From contig NZ_BAGK01000310.1 in the NCBI RefSeq assembly GCF_000308795.1, forward strand, positions 1-62,813: a stretch of 62,813 nucleotides of DNA. Direction: 5' to 3'. A model generated the notes under the pieces. That model worked only from the letters and a program-made list of their open reading frames with translations, made no database searches and was not told the origin of the DNA. Within the stretch, counting starts at the first letter, position 1, and each line of letters begins with the position of its first letter. This document shows, piece after piece, positions 8,290-16,658 of the stretch. The DNA is from Nocardia thailandica NBRC 100428 (lineage in GTDB: Bacteria > Actinomycetota > Actinomycetes > Mycobacteriales > Mycobacteriaceae). Position numbers and translations under genes: made by a program.

Positions 8290-8666
8290 GTCTCCCCCGA
8301 GATGATGTGTCTCATGTCACAAAGATTGAATGTTTGATGCGAAGAAGGCCCCCCTAATTCGCCATTCTTCCTACCAGAGGCCCTTTGGGGCTGCAACTCA
8401 GATGGGTTGCCGGGGGCTGTGATTGGTGCGGGGCCGCCCATCGTCGATCGCGGTTCCGTGACCTGTATCACGAAATTTCCCCCCACTCGAAAATTTCCTC
8501 ATGACTCATAAAATGAGTCATTTTTCCAACTGCCGCTGCATCGGTCCCATTTTCGGATGACTCATCGTCGGGGGTCTCATTTTTGGAGTCATTGCGGCCC
8601 TGGCGGAATGGCGGATTTCGGGGTTTTGATGGTGGCGGAAACAGTTCCGTCGAGAAAGGCAAATCC
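8290..8666. promoter_or_regulatory. Divergent control region of XRE gene and transfer operon
   Basis: This 377-base stretch separates the XRE gene from the first transfer-operon gene. It is richer in A and T than its surroundings and holds the ATGACTCAT half-site array. Promoters for both directions should lie here, though no clear -35/-10 pair stands out. Confidence 0.55.
8501..8592. promoter_or_regulatory. Array of ATGACTCAT operator half-sites
   Basis: ATGACTCAT (8501-8509) and its exact complement (8513-8521) form a palindrome around AAA. A further ATGACTCAT is at 8557-8565 and a partial GAGTCAT at 8586-8592. Repeated copies between a regulator gene and the operon it faces are typical of repressor operators. 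The first pair is followed by TTTTT, so a hairpin terminator is a less likely alternative. Confidence 0.6.
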
Positions 8667-8774
8667 GTGGATCCGTTCGTGGTTATCAGCTACCTCAACG
8701 CCGGCCTAGCCCTGGTGTCCAACGTGCTCTCGCTGGCCGGGCAGGCCGCGCATCTGGCGCTGACCCTGCTCTGA
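8667..8774 (+). CDS. 35-residue hydrophobic peptide
   Basis: I choose GTG 8667 because a GAGAAAGG site sits just upstream and the protein begins naturally there (MDPFVVISYLNAGLALVSNV). The remaining residues LSLAGQAAHLALTLL complete one amphipathic or transmembrane helix. A longer frame starting at 8583 adds an unlikely Gly-rich leader. It is the first gene of the transfer operon and may be a small membrane component or a leader peptide. Confidence 0.55.
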   Translation: MDPFVVISYLNAGLALVSNVLSLAGQAAHLALTLL

Positions 8775-8925
8775 GCTGCCAAGACGTCCATGCTCGCCGT
8801 CGGCTCGGGCACCACGCCCGGTCGGCGGCCCGGACCGGACGCCAGGTCGAACCGAATTCACGCCCCGTGTCGGGCGAATCACCAACCCCGCGCTGCACCC
8901 TTGCACAGAAAGGGCTCCTTCAGCC

Positions 8926-9807
8926 ATGCCCGAGAATGCTTCTGCCACACCCCAGTCGGGAGGCGGCCGCCACCACAAACGGCTACCGCGCCACGGCAAC
9001 CTGATCCTGGCGGGCGCGCTGCCCCTCGCGATCGTCTGTGCCGCTGCACACGCTCACGCCGTCGATCCGCTTACCGCGGTCGCTGATCAAGGGGGCGTGA
9101 CAAGCCCCGCCCAGCCGGGCTCGGAAACCCCCGCTCCCGCCGCCCCGACCGAACCCGTTCCGGAGCCGGAACCGGCTGCGCCGCAGTACTACTCTCAGCC
9201 GCAGGAGGTGCGCACTGCGCCGTCGCGTCCGGCGCCGAAGGCCGACGAGCCGGTGGAGCCGGTGCGGATCGAGGAGCTGCATCTGCCCGAGCCGGTGGAG
9301 CCGGTCGCGCCGATCGTGCCCGAGGAAGGCACGATCCGGATCGGGCAGTGGGAGACCCCGAGCCCGGACTGGTTGCCGGTCGAGGTCCGCGACACCATCA
9401 ACAACACCGCCGCCGGAGCCGAAGCCCAGATCGCCACCGCCCTGGACTCGGTCGGAATCCCGGCTGGACGTTCGGACCGGGTCAGCGGCGCGGCCCTGGC
9501 CGGAGCCGGCATCGGCGCCGCCGCCGGCGCGGCCGCCCTCGGTGCCCCGGCCGCCGCGGTCGGTGGGACGGTCGGCGGGCTGATCGGTGGCACGGTCGGT
9601 GGGATCGCTGGTGCCGCACTGGGCATCGTGATCCCGGTCCCGATCATCGGCGAAGCCACCAGCGGCGTCGCCGGCACCGCCCTCGGCGCCGCCGCCGGCG
9701 CCGCGGCGGGCGCTGCGATCACCGGCGTCCCGGCCGCGGCCGTCGGCGGTGTCGTCGGCGGCACGATCGGCGCCGGGTTCGGTGCGGGCGTCGGAGTCGG
9801 ACAGTGA
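8926..9807 (+). CDS. Secreted Pro-rich protein with glycine-zipper domain
   Basis: The 293-residue product has an N-terminal hydrophobic segment (LILAGALPLAIVCAAAHAHA, about residues 25-44) that can be a signal peptide or anchor after a His/Arg-rich start. Residues 55-135 are a Pro/Glu/Ala linker with repeats of EPVEPV type. Residues about 178-290 are packed with small-residue motifs (AGAGIGAAAGAAALG, GGTVGGLIGGTVGGIAGAAL), the glycine-zipper pattern of membrane-inserting proteins. An AGAAAGG site precedes the ATG. The stop overlaps the cutinase start as GTGA, so the two are translationally coupled. It may form or stabilise a pore in the outer mycolate membrane; that is inference. Confidence 0.7.
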   Translation: MPENASATPQSGGGRHHKRLPRHGNLILAGALPLAIVCAAAHAHAVDPLTAVADQGGVTSPAQPGSETPAPAAPTEPVPEPEPAAPQYYSQPQEVRTAPSRPAPKADEPVEPVRIEELHLPEPVEPVAPIVPEEGTIRIGQWETPSPDWLPVEVRDTINNTAAGAEAQIATALDSVGIPAGRSDRVSGAALAGAGIGAAAGAAALGAPAAAVGGTVGGLIGGTVGGIAGAALGIVIPVPIIGEATSGVAGTALGAAAGAAAGAAITGVPAAAVGGVVGGTIGAGFGAGVGVGQ

Positions 9808-11030
9808 CCGCTACCGCACGCACCCCCGCAGGGCTCGCCGCCATCGTGCTGGGTGCGGCAGCGATCACCGCCGCCGCACCCATCGGCCCGGCCGCCGCGG
9901 TACCGCTCGACGGTTGCCCGGCCCTCTACATCCTGGGGGTGCAGGGCACCGGCCAGTCCTCACCGACCGCCGACCCCCTCGCCGACACCGGTGTCGTCGG
10001 ATCCCTGATCGGCCCCGTCGTCTCGGCGGCGCCGAGTTTGGTGCAGCGTGCCTATGTCGGTTACAACGCCGGGTTCGGTGGCATCGTGCCCGGCGGCGGA
10101 GCCGACCCCTACGTCGACTCGGTAGCCGGTGCCCGCACCGCCTTGGACGCGGCGGCGACCCAGGTCGCGGATGCCTGCCCGGGCACGCTGCTGGCTGCGG
10201 TCGGCTATTCCCAGGGTGCGCAGGCGGTCGCGGACTTCGCCCGCACTGTCGGTGCGGGCAATGGTCCGGTTCCGGCCGAGCGTGTGGCGGGGGTGGCGTT
10301 GTATGCCAACCCCGACCGCGACGTGCTGGAGCCGGTGTTCCCGGGCCGTCCTGGCCAGACCGTCCCCGACCCCGCGCCCGGTACCTCGGGTGCGGCGGTC
10401 GCAGGCGTGCAGATCCTCGCGGCACCGGCCGGTGGGGCGGGGATCGCGACGACCTCCGAGGGGTATGGGGCGCTCACCGGGCGGGTGGCCGACATCTGCA
10501 GTGACGGCGACCTGGCCTGCTCGGCGCCACCGACCGCCACCTTGCTGCGGTTGGCAGCCCAGGTCTTCGCTCACGCCGACCTCACGAACCCCGTCGCCGC
10601 GGTCGCCACCCTCGGCGCGACCCTGGCTGAAGCGCTCGGTGACACCTGGAAGACCGTCGTCCTCAACGACTTCCAAGTCGTGGGTACTCAGGTGGCCTAC
10701 GCGCCGCAGATGAGTCTGGGCGAGCGCCTGGTCGAGGCCGCCGACCCCCGCTCGGCCACCGTCGACGCGGGCGCGGCCGATGCCCAATGGGGCGAGATCA
10801 CCGCAGCGGTCGCGGCAGCACCGTGGCAGGTGCCCGGCCTGCTGGCCGCTCTCGGGGGAGCGTGGGGGCAGTTGGTGGCCGAGAACGCCGAGCTGGTTGA
10901 CCCGGCGGTGTGGTTGCGCTTCGCGGACACTGTCGGCCGGCACAACGGATACGCGTTGACCGGGCAGCTCGCGTCGGGTACGGCGTGGATGATCGCGCTG
11001 GCCCGTGATGCGGCGGGGGACGGGTCATGA
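9804..11030 (+). CDS. Secreted cutinase-family hydrolase with intact triad
   Basis: The start GTG overlaps the previous stop. Residues 1-32 are a signal peptide rich in Ala. The cutinase fold begins at CPALYILGVQGTGQSS. The nucleophile is Ser136 in GYSQG, the acid Asp236 in ICSDGDLAC and the base His257 in FAHADLTN, in the family's usual order and spacing. At 408 residues it is about twice the usual cutinase length; the extra 150 C-terminal residues are helical. Cutinase-like enzymes of mycolata cleave esters and lipids at the cell surface. Its place at the head of a transfer operon suggests it acts on the mycolate envelope during mating; this is inference. Confidence 0.85.
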   Translation: MTATARTPAGLAAIVLGAAAITAAAPIGPAAAVPLDGCPALYILGVQGTGQSSPTADPLADTGVVGSLIGPVVSAAPSLVQRAYVGYNAGFGGIVPGGGADPYVDSVAGARTALDAAATQVADACPGTLLAAVGYSQGAQAVADFARTVGAGNGPVPAERVAGVALYANPDRDVLEPVFPGRPGQTVPDPAPGTSGAAVAGVQILAAPAGGAGIATTSEGYGALTGRVADICSDGDLACSAPPTATLLRLAAQVFAHADLTNPVAAVATLGATLAEALGDTWKTVVLNDFQVVGTQVAYAPQMSLGERLVEAADPRSATVDAGAADAQWGEITAAVAAAPWQVPGLLAALGGAWGQLVAENAELVDPAVWLRFADTVGRHNGYALTGQLASGTAWMIALARDAAGDGS

Positions 11031-12130
11031 CCGGTGCCGTCGATGACTTCTACGCCAACACTCCTGTCAGTTCGGGGCGCGCGCCGGGAGTCATTCTTCG
11101 TTCGCGGGGTGTCACGGTGACGCATCCCGCTGGTGTGGGGCGTGCCCAGCAGATCGTCTACACGACCACCGCTGGGACCGGATTTCCAGTCGCGGCGTCG
11201 GGGATCGTGCTCGACCCCCGCACCCCCTCCAATAACGGCCGTTCCCGGCGCGAGGTGGTGGTCTTCTGCCCCACCTTCCACGGCCTGGGTGGCGCGTGCG
11301 CGCCGTCGCAGCTGCTCGTCGCGGGTGTCGAGCCGGACGCTGCGAGCATCGCCGCGGCGCTGGCGATGGGCTGGACGGTCGCGGTCCCCGACGGAATCGG
11401 GCTCGGACTCATCGGCGCCGCACCGCACCATTTCCTGGCCGCGAAGTCCGGCGCGCACGCCGCACTCGACCTCGCCCGCGCCCTCACCACATTGAATACC
11501 GCCGGGCGGCAGTCGAACCCGGTTGCGGTGTGGGGCTACGGCGACGGCGGCAGGATCGCTGCCGCAGCAGGCGAGCAGCACCCCACCTACGCGCCGGAGG
11601 TGGATCTGCGGGCGGTCGCCGCTGGTGCGGTCGTCACCGATCCCGGCGCGCTGATCCCCAGCATCGACGGTGGCCCGTTCGCCGGGTTCGCCTTCGCCGG
11701 CATGGTCGGTTTGGGGCGGGCGTATGCGCATCTGCCGATAGATCACCTGCTCACCGACGACGGGGTGCGCGCTATCACCGCCGCCTGCACGGCAGATGCT
11801 GCCACTCTGCTGGTCGACTACGGGTCACCGTTGGGGCGCTGGTGTGAACGGCCGGATCCGTGGCTCGACCCGATCTGGCGTCACGTCCTGGCCAGCGAGG
11901 TGCTGCCACAGCAGACCCCGATCGTGCCAGTCCATCTCTACCACGGACTCCTCGACGCACTGGTACCGATCGAAGCCACACGGGCGTTGTTCGCCGACTA
12001 CAGCGCCCGCGGGGTGCAAGTGAGCTGGTCGCAGTACGACGCCACCCACCTCGCCACCGCCGACCTGGGCACCAGCGACGTCTTCACCGCGATCCGTAAC
12101 GGGTTCACCGACTCCCCATCCACATCCTGA
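11027..12130 (+). CDS. LIP-type lipase-fold protein without nucleophile Ser
   Basis: It overlaps the cutinase stop by four bases. The sequence follows the secretory-lipase (LIP) family: IVYTTTAGTGFPVAASGIVL at the N-terminus, an oxyanion-region segment FCPTFHGLGG, and a C-terminal HGLLDALVP (Asp310) and THLAT (His341). The nucleophile elbow, normally G-Y-S-Q-G-G, reads G-Y-G-D-G-G, with Gly172 in place of Ser. Unlike most family members it has no signal peptide. At 367 residues it is full length, so a conserved non-enzymatic or altered role is more likely than decay. It may work with the flanking secreted proteins. Confidence 0.75.
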   Translation: MTGAVDDFYANTPVSSGRAPGVILRSRGVTVTHPAGVGRAQQIVYTTTAGTGFPVAASGIVLDPRTPSNNGRSRREVVVFCPTFHGLGGACAPSQLLVAGVEPDAASIAAALAMGWTVAVPDGIGLGLIGAAPHHFLAAKSGAHAALDLARALTTLNTAGRQSNPVAVWGYGDGGRIAAAAGEQHPTYAPEVDLRAVAAGAVVTDPGALIPSIDGGPFAGFAFAGMVGLGRAYAHLPIDHLLTDDGVRAITAACTADAATLLVDYGSPLGRWCERPDPWLDPIWRHVLASEVLPQQTPIVPVHLYHGLLDALVPIEATRALFADYSARGVQVSWSQYDATHLATADLGTSDVFTAIRNGFTDSPSTS

Positions 12131-12176
12131 CCAGCTCCCGCACGCCCGCAGCTGCCCCACAGAAAGGAACGAGCAC

Positions 12177-13781
12177 ATGACCTGCAGCACTCTCGAGACG
12201 AAAAGCTCACGCCACGGCGCGCGTTGGACAGCCGGTGCGGTGATCGCGGCTCTGACGATCACGGTGGTGACCGGGCCCGTGGCAGCCGAACCGGCGCCGT
12301 CGACCTCGCCTTCTCGCAGCGGTTCGACCACGACGACGGTGGCACAGGCTTGCCCCGCGCTGTTCGTGATCGGGGTGCAGAGCAGCGGGGAGGGCGCCAC
12401 CACGACCGGTGGCGATGCCGGGGACACGGGCATGCTCGGGCAGGCCTTCGCCCGCGTGGCGGCGGCGAGCGCGGGTTCGGTGCAACGCACCTACATCGTC
12501 TACGGCACCGAAACCGACAGCAGCTCGTCGACCTACGGGGCGGCGGTGTCGGCGGCGGCGGAGCGGATCGAGCAGAGCGCGGTCGAGGCCATCGGCCGCT
12601 GTCCTGCGGTGCGGGTCGCGGTCGCCGGCTACGCCCAGGGAGCGGCGGCTGCCGCGTCGTGGGCCGAACGAGTCGGTGCCGGCGGCTCGGCGGTCCCCGC
12701 GGACAGTGTCGCCGGGGTCGCGCTGGTAGCCAACCCCGCTCGCCGCGCCGCGGCCACGGTCCTGCCCGGGACAGACTCGGCAATCCCGGCGGCCGCGCCG
12801 GGCACCGACGGGACCAACGTGCGCTCGATCGTGTTGTCCAACACGGGGTTGTCCGGGGCGGGCATCGCCGCTGCCGCGACGCCGGTCAGCTACGGCACAT
12901 TGATGGGCCGGGTCGCGGATCTGTGCGTGGCCGGGGACGCGACCTGTGATGTGCAGGCCGGCAGTCCGCTGCTGACCGCGGTGGCCAACATCGCCGGCCA
13001 GGCCGACGGCAAGGACCCGGTCACCGCGATCGGAGTGGTCGCCGAAGCGTTGGCTTCGACGGTATTCACGACCGCGGTCGGCGTGGTCAGCGACGACCTC
13101 TCCGGCGGCAGCCTCGATCAGCTGTCCTATGACCCGAGCAAGACCCTGGGGCAGCGGATCGCCGAAGCCTCCTCGCCCACCGCGACAACCGCCACGAGCA
13201 GCGACGCGCTCTCGGCGCTGTTCAAGATCGGGGCGATCGGGTTGAACTCGGTGATCACGGTCGCGCAGAAGGTGTTCACCGCCTCCACGATCACCGAACT
13301 GGCCACCGTCGGACTCACCAACCCGGCCGCGGCCGTGGCGGCGCTGGCGGTGAAAGTCGGTGAGGCGGTAGTGGATCTGGTTCCGCCTCAGACCATCAGC
13401 ACCTGGGTGAGTTCGGCGTTCGAGGCCATCACCTCCACGATCACCGACACCAGCGACCTGTACACGACCTCGGGCACCGCGCAATACTCCGACAACGTCG
13501 GCCGCCGCTCCAGTTACACCAGCACCTCCGCGACCAGCTCCGGGACGAGCCCGATGACCGCGGTCGCGGACTGGTTCACCGCCCTGGCCAAAGACCTCAC
13601 CCACCTCCCCCCGACCAGCCCGGCGTCGACGACAGCGCCGAGAGCTACACCATCGACGCCCACCGCCTCGGTCGCACCGTCCGCGACAACCACGTCCGCC
13701 GCGCCGTCGGCGACCACTATCGCGCCGGTGGCGACGAGTTCGTCGCCGGTCCACGCGGTGACCACGACACCGCGTCCCTGA
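12177..13781 (+). CDS. Secreted cutinase-fold pseudoenzyme
   Basis: An AGAAAGGAACG ribosome site precedes the ATG. Residues 15-40 form a signal peptide, followed by a Ser/Thr linker and the cutinase start CPALFVIGVQSSGEG. The elbow reads GYAQG with Ala153 where Ser is required, and the catalytic His position reads GQADGKDP with Gln275; Asp254 in LCVAGDATC is kept. The fold is otherwise complete, followed by a long helical part and a Thr/Ser/Pro tail from about residue 470. It is a paralogue of the active cutinase two genes upstream. Loss of two triad residues in a 534-residue intact gene suggests a binding or structural function at the cell surface. Confidence 0.8.
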   Translation: MTCSTLETKSSRHGARWTAGAVIAALTITVVTGPVAAEPAPSTSPSRSGSTTTTVAQACPALFVIGVQSSGEGATTTGGDAGDTGMLGQAFARVAAASAGSVQRTYIVYGTETDSSSSTYGAAVSAAAERIEQSAVEAIGRCPAVRVAVAGYAQGAAAAASWAERVGAGGSAVPADSVAGVALVANPARRAAATVLPGTDSAIPAAAPGTDGTNVRSIVLSNTGLSGAGIAAAATPVSYGTLMGRVADLCVAGDATCDVQAGSPLLTAVANIAGQADGKDPVTAIGVVAEALASTVFTTAVGVVSDDLSGGSLDQLSYDPSKTLGQRIAEASSPTATTATSSDALSALFKIGAIGLNSVITVAQKVFTASTITELATVGLTNPAAAVAALAVKVGEAVVDLVPPQTISTWVSSAFEAITSTITDTSDLYTTSGTAQYSDNVGRRSSYTSTSATSSGTSPMTAVADWFTALAKDLTHLPPTSPASTTAPRATPSTPTASVAPSATTTSAAPSATTIAPVATSSSPVHAVTTTPRP

Positions 13782-13912
13782 ACCCCTTCGGGGTGCGCTG
13801 CAGCACCAGCGGGGTCGTACCCGACTCACCCCGCCGGTTTCTTCCACCCGGTGGGCAGCGCCCCCGAAGGGCCCTACCCGACAGCCGATCCCGAGAACGG
13901 AGGTGACCATCT

Positions 13913-14614
13913 ATGACGAACGAACCAGCCCACCACGGCGCTGCCTGGCTCGACAACCGTGCTGACATCGAGACCTCGTCGGTCGTCCTGCCGGCTCGGG
14001 CATCGGCCGCCGCACCCGCACAGGGTTCCGCATGGCTCGACACCTCCGACATCGAGCCCACACCACCACCCCGGCCGCGCCGACTCAGTGTCGCCCGTTG
14101 GGCTGCGGCTGCGGGCTTGGCGGTCACCGCAGCCGCGCTGGCGGGCGCGGTGATCAGTAACGCGCTGACCGCGCGCGAACCCGCGCGATCACTGCCACCG
14201 GTCACCGTGCCCTCGACACCGGTGTCGTCCTCGCCGGCACACACCGGCAGCAAAGCCTGCCAGGCGTTAACCGGTGACGTCGTCGGTGACGGTCCCGGAG
14301 ACACCGTGACGATGGTGGGGGCGATCCTGCGGTTCGAGCACGCCTACTACGTGCGCCGCGATCCCGACCTCGCCCTCGCGGCGACCGCGCCGGAAGCGGG
14401 ACTCCACCGCGACGCTCTCGCCGCGGCGATCACCGCGCTGCCGGCCGGGACGACGCACTGTGTCGCGGTGACCGTGCGCACCGAGGCCTTGGCCGAGGTG
14501 CATCTGGCCGAACAGCACCCCGACGGTCGCCGCATGGACTACCTGCAACTGATCAACGTCGCACCCGGCCCGTCGGGGCTGGTCATCGTCAACATCCAGA
14601 AGCGGGGCGGCTGA
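13913..14614 (+). CDS. Single-pass membrane protein with NTF2-like-looking outer domain
   Basis: An ACGGAGGTG site precedes the ATG. About 60 cytosolic residues contain the twice-used pattern AAWLDN and SAWLDTSDIE. A transmembrane helix follows (VARWAAAAGLAVTAAALAGA, residues about 61-83), then a Pro/Ser linker and an outer domain with AILRFEHAYYVRRDPDLALA, ITALPAGTTHCVAVTV and YLQLINVAPGPSGLVIVNIQ. The last pattern recalls NTF2-like folds found in type IV secretion proteins such as VirB8 and TcpC; this is a guess by shape. A broken relative of its C-terminal part lies at 38334-38620. It overlaps the next gene by TGATG. Confidence 0.65.
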   Translation: MTNEPAHHGAAWLDNRADIETSSVVLPARASAAAPAQGSAWLDTSDIEPTPPPRPRRLSVARWAAAAGLAVTAAALAGAVISNALTAREPARSLPPVTVPSTPVSSSPAHTGSKACQALTGDVVGDGPGDTVTMVGAILRFEHAYYVRRDPDLALAATAPEAGLHRDALAAAITALPAGTTHCVAVTVRTEALAEVHLAEQHPDGRRMDYLQLINVAPGPSGLVIVNIQKRGG

Positions 14615-15270
14615 TGAGCCTCTCTGCAGCCCAGGACCTTCCACACCGAGATCGGCACGGACAGCGGGACCCGTTGACAGTGGCGGTCCCGGTCGGCGAC
14701 CGCGCGGCCGGGGTACGGGCAGACGCCCTGCCCGTCACCGGCGAGCACCCGCCATTGTTCGCGGTCCTGGGCGCACACGGCGGCGCCGGAGCCTCGACCC
14801 TGGCCGCGTGGTGGGCGCCCGCTGCCGACAGCGGCCGCACCTGGCCCGCGTCCCCCGAGACCACCCAATTGGTGGTGATCGTGGCACGGCTGTGTCTGCC
14901 TGGGTTGGTCGCGTGTCTGGACCGGTTGCACGAATGGCATGCCGAGGTCACCCCCGAGGGGGTGCAGGTGCTCGGTGTGGTGCTGATCCCGGCGCGGCCG
15001 GGCCGGGTGCCGCGGTCGGTGCGCCGCTACTGCGCCAACGTCACCGAGATGGCGCCCGTGGTGTGGGAGATCGGCTGGCACGACGGGCTTCTCGAGACCG
15101 AGCCCGAACACCTCGCCAGTTCCCGCCCGTTCGACCCGCCACCACCGCGACGGGCGGACCTGCATTCGGCGGTGCCGCCCGATGTGCACCGCGTCGGGGC
15201 GGCGGTGATCGACCGCGTCCGCCACCTCCATCACTCGAGATCCGCGTCCCCTGCTCCGGAGGTTCGATGA
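14614..15270 (+). CDS. ParA/MinD-like protein with Lys-less P-loop (DUF6668-like)
   Basis: Residues about 47-62 read FAVLGAHGGAGASTLAAWWA, which lines up with the deviant Walker A loop of ParA/MinD ATPases (K-G-G-x-G-K-S/T) but has His and Ala in place of both lysines. LVVIVARLCLPGL and GVQVLGVVLIPARPGRVPRSV follow like the later ParA strands. Short proteins of this type, called DUF6668 as I recall, occur beside actinobacterial transfer genes. ATP hydrolysis looks unlikely. It could be a scaffold that positions the secretion machine. Both ends overlap neighbours. Confidence 0.65.
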   Translation: MSLSAAQDLPHRDRHGQRDPLTVAVPVGDRAAGVRADALPVTGEHPPLFAVLGAHGGAGASTLAAWWAPAADSGRTWPASPETTQLVVIVARLCLPGLVACLDRLHEWHAEVTPEGVQVLGVVLIPARPGRVPRSVRRYCANVTEMAPVVWEIGWHDGLLETEPEHLASSRPFDPPPPRRADLHSAVPPDVHRVGAAVIDRVRHLHHSRSASPAPEVR

Positions 15271-15563
15271 GTACCCTGTCCACCCTCGGCGAGGGCCTGG
15301 CCGTCCTGGCCGAAGAAATCAAAGTCATCCCCACCCGACCACCGGGCGCGGAGAAGCTGACCAATCTCGTCGGCTACCTGTCGTGGCTGGTCATCTTGGC
15401 CGGGGTCGCCGCCCTGATCTATGCCGGCGGCAAGTTCGGGTGGGAACGCTGGCACGGCGGTGCCGTCGAATCCCCCAAGATCGTGGCCGCGGCCCTCATC
15501 GGCGGGATCATCGCCACCACCGCCGGCACCATCATGAACGCCGCCGTGTCCGGAGGCGCCTGA
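15267..15563 (+). CDS. Two-helix membrane protein, VirB2-like in shape
   Basis: The ATG overlaps the previous stop as ATGA. The 98-residue product has two membrane helices, LTNLVGYLSWLVILAGVAAL and IVAAALIGGIIATTAGTIM, joined by a short loop with basic residues (KFGWERWHGG). Size and topology match small VirB2/TrbC-type subunits of type IV secretion systems and the small membrane proteins of actinobacterial conjugation loci. There is no cleavable signal peptide. Assignment rests on topology and neighbours, not on sequence identity. Confidence 0.6.
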   Translation: MSTLSTLGEGLAVLAEEIKVIPTRPPGAEKLTNLVGYLSWLVILAGVAALIYAGGKFGWERWHGGAVESPKIVAAALIGGIIATTAGTIMNAAVSGGA

Positions 15564-16414
15564 TGCCCGCCTTCGAATCTCAGCCTGGCTTTCGTCTCGG
15601 TGAACACGACGCCGAGCAGGTCCTGACCGGCAACGGCGGTCATCGACTCCGCCTCACCTGCCTCGGCCCGAGCCAGGCTCCAGCGATAGTGGTCTATCTC
15701 CACGGCCCGCTCTCCGGGCCGGCCCGATTCGCGGCGGTGGCGCAGCAGGTGCAGGCGCAGTCGGAGGGCCGCGTCAGCCAGCTCGCCTACCTCCAGCGCG
15801 GCCATCACCCCGAGGCCACCGAGGGCGCGGCCATGACGTCGATACTCGATGACCTGGACCTCGTGCTGGGACATGCCACCGGAGAGGTGGTGCTGGTTGT
15901 GCAGTCGCTGGCGGCGATCGTGCTGCAGGAATGGCTGTACCGCCATCGCGGCGACCACACCCTGGCCGCCGCCGCGATCGTCGCCCTCTCACCGGTCACC
16001 GCCCTGCCCGACCCAACCGGCAGCCTCGACCCCGACCCCATCCACGCGGTGCGGCAGGCAGGGGAGGTCTTCATCGCTCAGCTCTCGTCGGAGTTCGGCA
16101 CCGACGAAGCGTGGCTGCGCGACAGGTTCGAACCCGCCCGCCGGCTACTGCGCTCTTACCGCCGCCAGCCCGCGGACTTGGCTGTCGTCGAAGACATGCT
16201 GCGTGCCACCCCCACCTGGGTGCTGTCGGGGCGATGGGACCCCATCGCGGGCCTCGGCGAGGTGAGCGAGTTCAGCGAACGTATCTGGGCAGAACACGAC
16301 ACCATGCCCACCGCAGGCCACGACCTGGCCAACCATCACCGCAGCGAGGTCGCCGACACCATCACCCAAGCGATCCAGATCGTGCACGAGTCCGCCCGCT
16401 ACAGGATCCGCTGA
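15563..16414 (+). CDS. Alpha/beta-hydrolase-fold protein
   Basis: The 283-residue product shows the fold's landmarks: the oxyanion segment VVYLHGPLSGP, a nucleophile elbow VVQSLAA with Ser115 (not the usual G-x-S-x-G), an acid segment LSGRWDPIAGL and a base segment TAGHDLANHH. No signal peptide is seen, so it is probably cytosolic. It sits between two small membrane-protein genes, overlapping both (TGATG). Substrate unknown; it is the fourth hydrolase-fold gene in this operon. Confidence 0.65.
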   Translation: MPAFESQPGFRLGEHDAEQVLTGNGGHRLRLTCLGPSQAPAIVVYLHGPLSGPARFAAVAQQVQAQSEGRVSQLAYLQRGHHPEATEGAAMTSILDDLDLVLGHATGEVVLVVQSLAAIVLQEWLYRHRGDHTLAAAAIVALSPVTALPDPTGSLDPDPIHAVRQAGEVFIAQLSSEFGTDEAWLRDRFEPARRLLRSYRRQPADLAVVEDMLRATPTWVLSGRWDPIAGLGEVSEFSERIWAEHDTMPTAGHDLANHHRSEVADTITQAIQIVHESARYRIR

Positions 16415-16644
16415 TGCTGGCCAAACAGCTACCCGCGCAGGTCCTTTCGCCGCTGGTGCAACTCGTGGGCTGGCTGGCGTGGCTGGTGCTGCTGCTGTGT
16501 ATCGCCCGCACGATCTGGGTCAGCGGACAACTCGCGATCCGCATGTACCGAGACGAGGCCGTCGAAGGCCTCATCGCCGCCCTGTGCGCTGCGGTCCTGC
16601 TCGGATCGGCCAGCGCTCTGGCTGTCGCCCTACTCCCCACCTGA
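16414..16644 (+). CDS. Small two-helix membrane protein
   Basis: The 76-residue protein has helices LVQLVGWLAWLVLLLCIART and GLIAALCAAVLLGSASALAV, separated by a short charged stretch (RMYRDEAVE). It resembles the 15267-15563 product in layout and may be a second small subunit of the secretion channel. The start overlaps the preceding stop. Confidence 0.55.
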   Translation: MLAKQLPAQVLSPLVQLVGWLAWLVLLLCIARTIWVSGQLAIRMYRDEAVEGLIAALCAAVLLGSASALAVALLPT

Positions 16645-16658
16645 CCGAAGGATCCACG

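Noticed and set aside
12207..13910. 567-codon minus-strand frame
   Set aside because: It is antisense to the cutinase-fold gene, extremely Arg/Gly-rich and matches no fold.
14614..15270. Plasmid partition ParA
   Set aside because: Both P-loop lysines are missing and no ParB or parS is nearby, so a partition role is not supported.
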